Positions 62,862 through 64,000 of a DNA stretch of 64,000 bases are shown here, piece after piece; within the stretch, counting starts at the first letter, position 1; each line of letters opens with the position of its first letter. Made by a program: the position numbers and the translations under genes. The stretch comes from Haloarchaeobius amylolyticus (GTDB lineage: Archaea; Halobacteriota; Halobacteria; Halobacteriales; Natrialbaceae): assembly GCF_026616195.1 (NCBI RefSeq), contig NZ_JANHDH010000002.1, positions 868,001 through 932,000 of the forward strand. The letters run 5' to 3'. Below the pieces are notes generated by a model that saw only the letters and a list, made by a program, of their open reading frames with translations, had not been told where the DNA came from and searched no databases.

Positions 62862-63347
62862 ATGGACGAACGCGACGTGCGCTTGCTCAAGGCCATCGCC
62901 GAACTGGGGACGGGCAGTCCCGAGAAACTCCACGAGGAGACGGGTATCCCGGTGTCGACCATCCACTACCGACTGAACAACCTCAAGGAGGCCGGCGTGG
63001 TCGAGAACGACCTCTACGACATCGACAAGGAGGCGTTCGGCCTGAGCGTCACCGTCATCGTCGAGGTGCTGGCCGACTACAGCGGCCCCCACGAGGTCGT
63101 CTCCGACCAGTTGCGCGACATCGAGGGCGTCACGCAGGTGTTCTCGACGATGGGCGAGACGGACTTCATCGCCATCGCGCGCCTGCGCGACAGCGACATG
63201 GTCGGCCGCATCATCCGGGACTTCGAGGAGGTCCCCGAGGTCCAGCGCACGAACTCCACCTACGTCATCGACACGCTGTGGGACGACCCGCGCGGGCTCC
63301 AGAGCTACAGTCTGGAGACGCTGCTGGATGAGTTCACCGAGGACTGA
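62862..63347 (+). CDS. Lrp/AsnC-family transcription regulator
   Basis: A 161-residue regulator. Residues 1-55 carry the HTH, MDERDVRLLKAIAELG, then KLHEETGIPVSTIHYRLNNL; residues 65-140 form the ligand-binding RAM domain (VTVIVEVLADYSGPHEVV and GVTQVFSTMGETDFIAIARL). Ligands are usually amino acids. ATG 62862 gives the usual family start; the longer frame reaches into the AT-rich promoter gap. It is the likely controller of the divergent EamA gene. Confidence 0.9.
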   Translation: MDERDVRLLKAIAELGTGSPEKLHEETGIPVSTIHYRLNNLKEAGVVENDLYDIDKEAFGLSVTVIVEVLADYSGPHEVVSDQLRDIEGVTQVFSTMGETDFIAIARLRDSDMVGRIIRDFEEVPEVQRTNSTYVIDTLWDDPRGLQSYSLETLLDEFTED

Positions 63348-63403
63348 CCCCCCAGTTCGGCACGCGGGGAACGTTTTTGCGCCCCCACGCCCGACCCGCA
63401 GGT

Positions 63404-63667
63404 ATGGACGACGACGCGGTCGAGCGCGAACTCCGGGCCCAGCTCACGGCCGCGCTGGAATCCGCGGAGTACCCCGTCGCGGACCCCTTCGACCTCGTAC
63501 CGGCGATTCCCGGCGGGCCACAGACGCGGTTCGAGGTGGGCGAGGAGCGCTACAGCGCGATGGAGCTGGCGGTCCGGCTCGCCGACTACCAGTCGTTCCC
63601 GTACGAGTCGGTTGACGAGGTCGTCGACGACGTGATCGCGGCGATGCGAGAAGAAGGGCTGCTCTGA
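63404..63667 (+). CDS. MTH865-family protein
   Basis: An 87-residue helical protein that matches the archaeal MTH865 pattern, with LRAQLTAALESAEYPVADPFDLVPA and a GEERYSAMELAVRL helix. Structures of the family show an EF-hand-like fold, but no function is set. ATG 63404 follows a TATA-like acgttttt near 63370. It is monocistronic and converges on the E1-alpha gene. Confidence 0.82.
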   Translation: MDDDAVERELRAQLTAALESAEYPVADPFDLVPAIPGGPQTRFEVGEERYSAMELAVRLADYQSFPYESVDEVVDDVIAAMREEGLL

Positions 63668-63689
63668 CTCGCGGTCGGAACGGCGCCGG

Positions 63690-64000
63690 TCAGTGGTCGA
63701 CGCGCGGTTCGTCGACCATCTCGCGGCGCTGGCGCCGCAGGTGGTCCGGCATCTCGGCGTAGGCGTGCTCGAACATCTCCTCGGGCTCGTACCCGGTGTG
63801 CTCCTCGGCCGCGCTGACGGCCGCGGCGACCTCCTCTTTCGCCCACTGGTGGACAGCCTCCTCGTCCTCTGCGGACCAGTCGAACTCCTCCTCGAGGTAG
63901 GTGCGCGACCGGTCGAGAGGGTCCTCCTGCAGCCAGTCGGCGGCGTCGTCCTCGTCGCGGTATTTCGAGGGGTCGTCGGTCGTGGTGTGGGCGCCGCGGC
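63690..64000 (-). CDS. 2-oxoacid dehydrogenase E1 component, alpha subunit (3' end only)
   Basis: Only the last 102 residues are in the window. The visible start GAHTTTDDPSKYRDEDDAADW is the known C-terminal segment of the alpha subunit of pyruvate or branched-chain 2-oxoacid dehydrogenase E1, including the GAHTTxDDPS phosphorylation-loop-like motif. The rest is acidic and helical. The gene runs off the right edge. Which 2-oxoacid is used cannot be told here. Confidence 0.85.
   Translation of the reverse strand, partial: RGAHTTTDDPSKYRDEDDAADWLQEDPLDRSRTYLEEEFDWSAEDEEAVHQWAKEEVAAAVSAAEEHTGYEPEEMFEHAYAEMPDHLRRQRREMVDEPRVDH

Overview
The window is a GC-rich chromosomal stretch from a halophilic archaeon (Halobacteria). 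The evidence is the very acidic proteome; ribosomal proteins L44e and S27e with aIF2-alpha and Nop10; a PAN proteasome ATPase; family B DNA polymerase; Mre11/Rad50; an archaeosortase; a Tat-exported halocyanin; TATA boxes about 25 bases before start codons (leaderless transcripts); and an intron-containing tRNA-Gln. Genus cannot be decided by reading. I see no insertion sequence, prophage or CRISPR array. Most genes are chromosomal housekeeping genes, and most of the additional ORFs on opposite strands are GC-rich shadows.

Layout. 1-4843: an Mrp-type Na+/H+ antiporter operon (mnhA-B-C-D, D cut by the window edge). 5010-7698: a membrane HTH protein, a pilin-like secreted protein, a purine phosphoribosyltransferase and an NAD-epimerase. 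7776-13222: a Dpp/Opp-type ABC importer split into divergent halves (permease B against permease C plus two ATPases), with an operator-like palindrome between them and no binding protein nearby. 13237-14100: two identical initiator tRNA-Met genes, each followed by a palindrome built from its own T arm. 14179-18239: a glycan module (GtrA, GT2 glycosyltransferase, large DUF2298 membrane protein). 18241-22203: a coiled-coil protein and the translation cluster L44e, S27e, aIF2-alpha, Nop10 and a PAC2 chaperone. 22258-30501: hydrolase, membrane J-protein, archaeosortase A with a phosphoesterase, an FAD oxidoreductase, threonine synthase and a divergent pair of HTH regulators. 30693-32919: DtxR-type regulator, GDT1-family transporter and LysE exporter. 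32942-37024: HD hydrolase, AlaX editing enzyme, DUF3179, small acidic protein, tRNA-Gln and a multi-zinc-finger HNH nuclease.

37073-39496: a chemotaxis transducer. 40151-41129: ferritin-like protein plus a second DtxR regulator. 41270-42910: a trehalose-synthase-like GH13 enzyme. 43271-46901: the sufCBD iron-sulfur assembly operon. 47056-49836: DNA polymerase B. 50003-55232: three small haloarchaeal proteins next to rad50 and mre11. 55441-57115: a small HTH gene divergent from pan, across strong inverted repeats. 57569-63667: TrkH/TrkA potassium uptake, halocyanin, M42 peptidase, DMT exporter, Lrp regulator and an MTH865-family protein. 63690-64000: the end of a 2-oxoacid dehydrogenase E1-alpha gene.

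Shared themes are ion balance (Mrp, Trk), metal and iron-sulfur handling (two DtxR-type regulators, ferritin-like protein, Suf), replication and repair (PolB, Mre11/Rad50, with PCNA-binding-like tails), and envelope building (archaeosortase, glycosyl transfer, pilin). The least explained items are the tRNA-linked palindromes, the permease with an extra membrane half, the DUF2298 glycan module and the structured DNA around mre11, the small HTH gene and pan.
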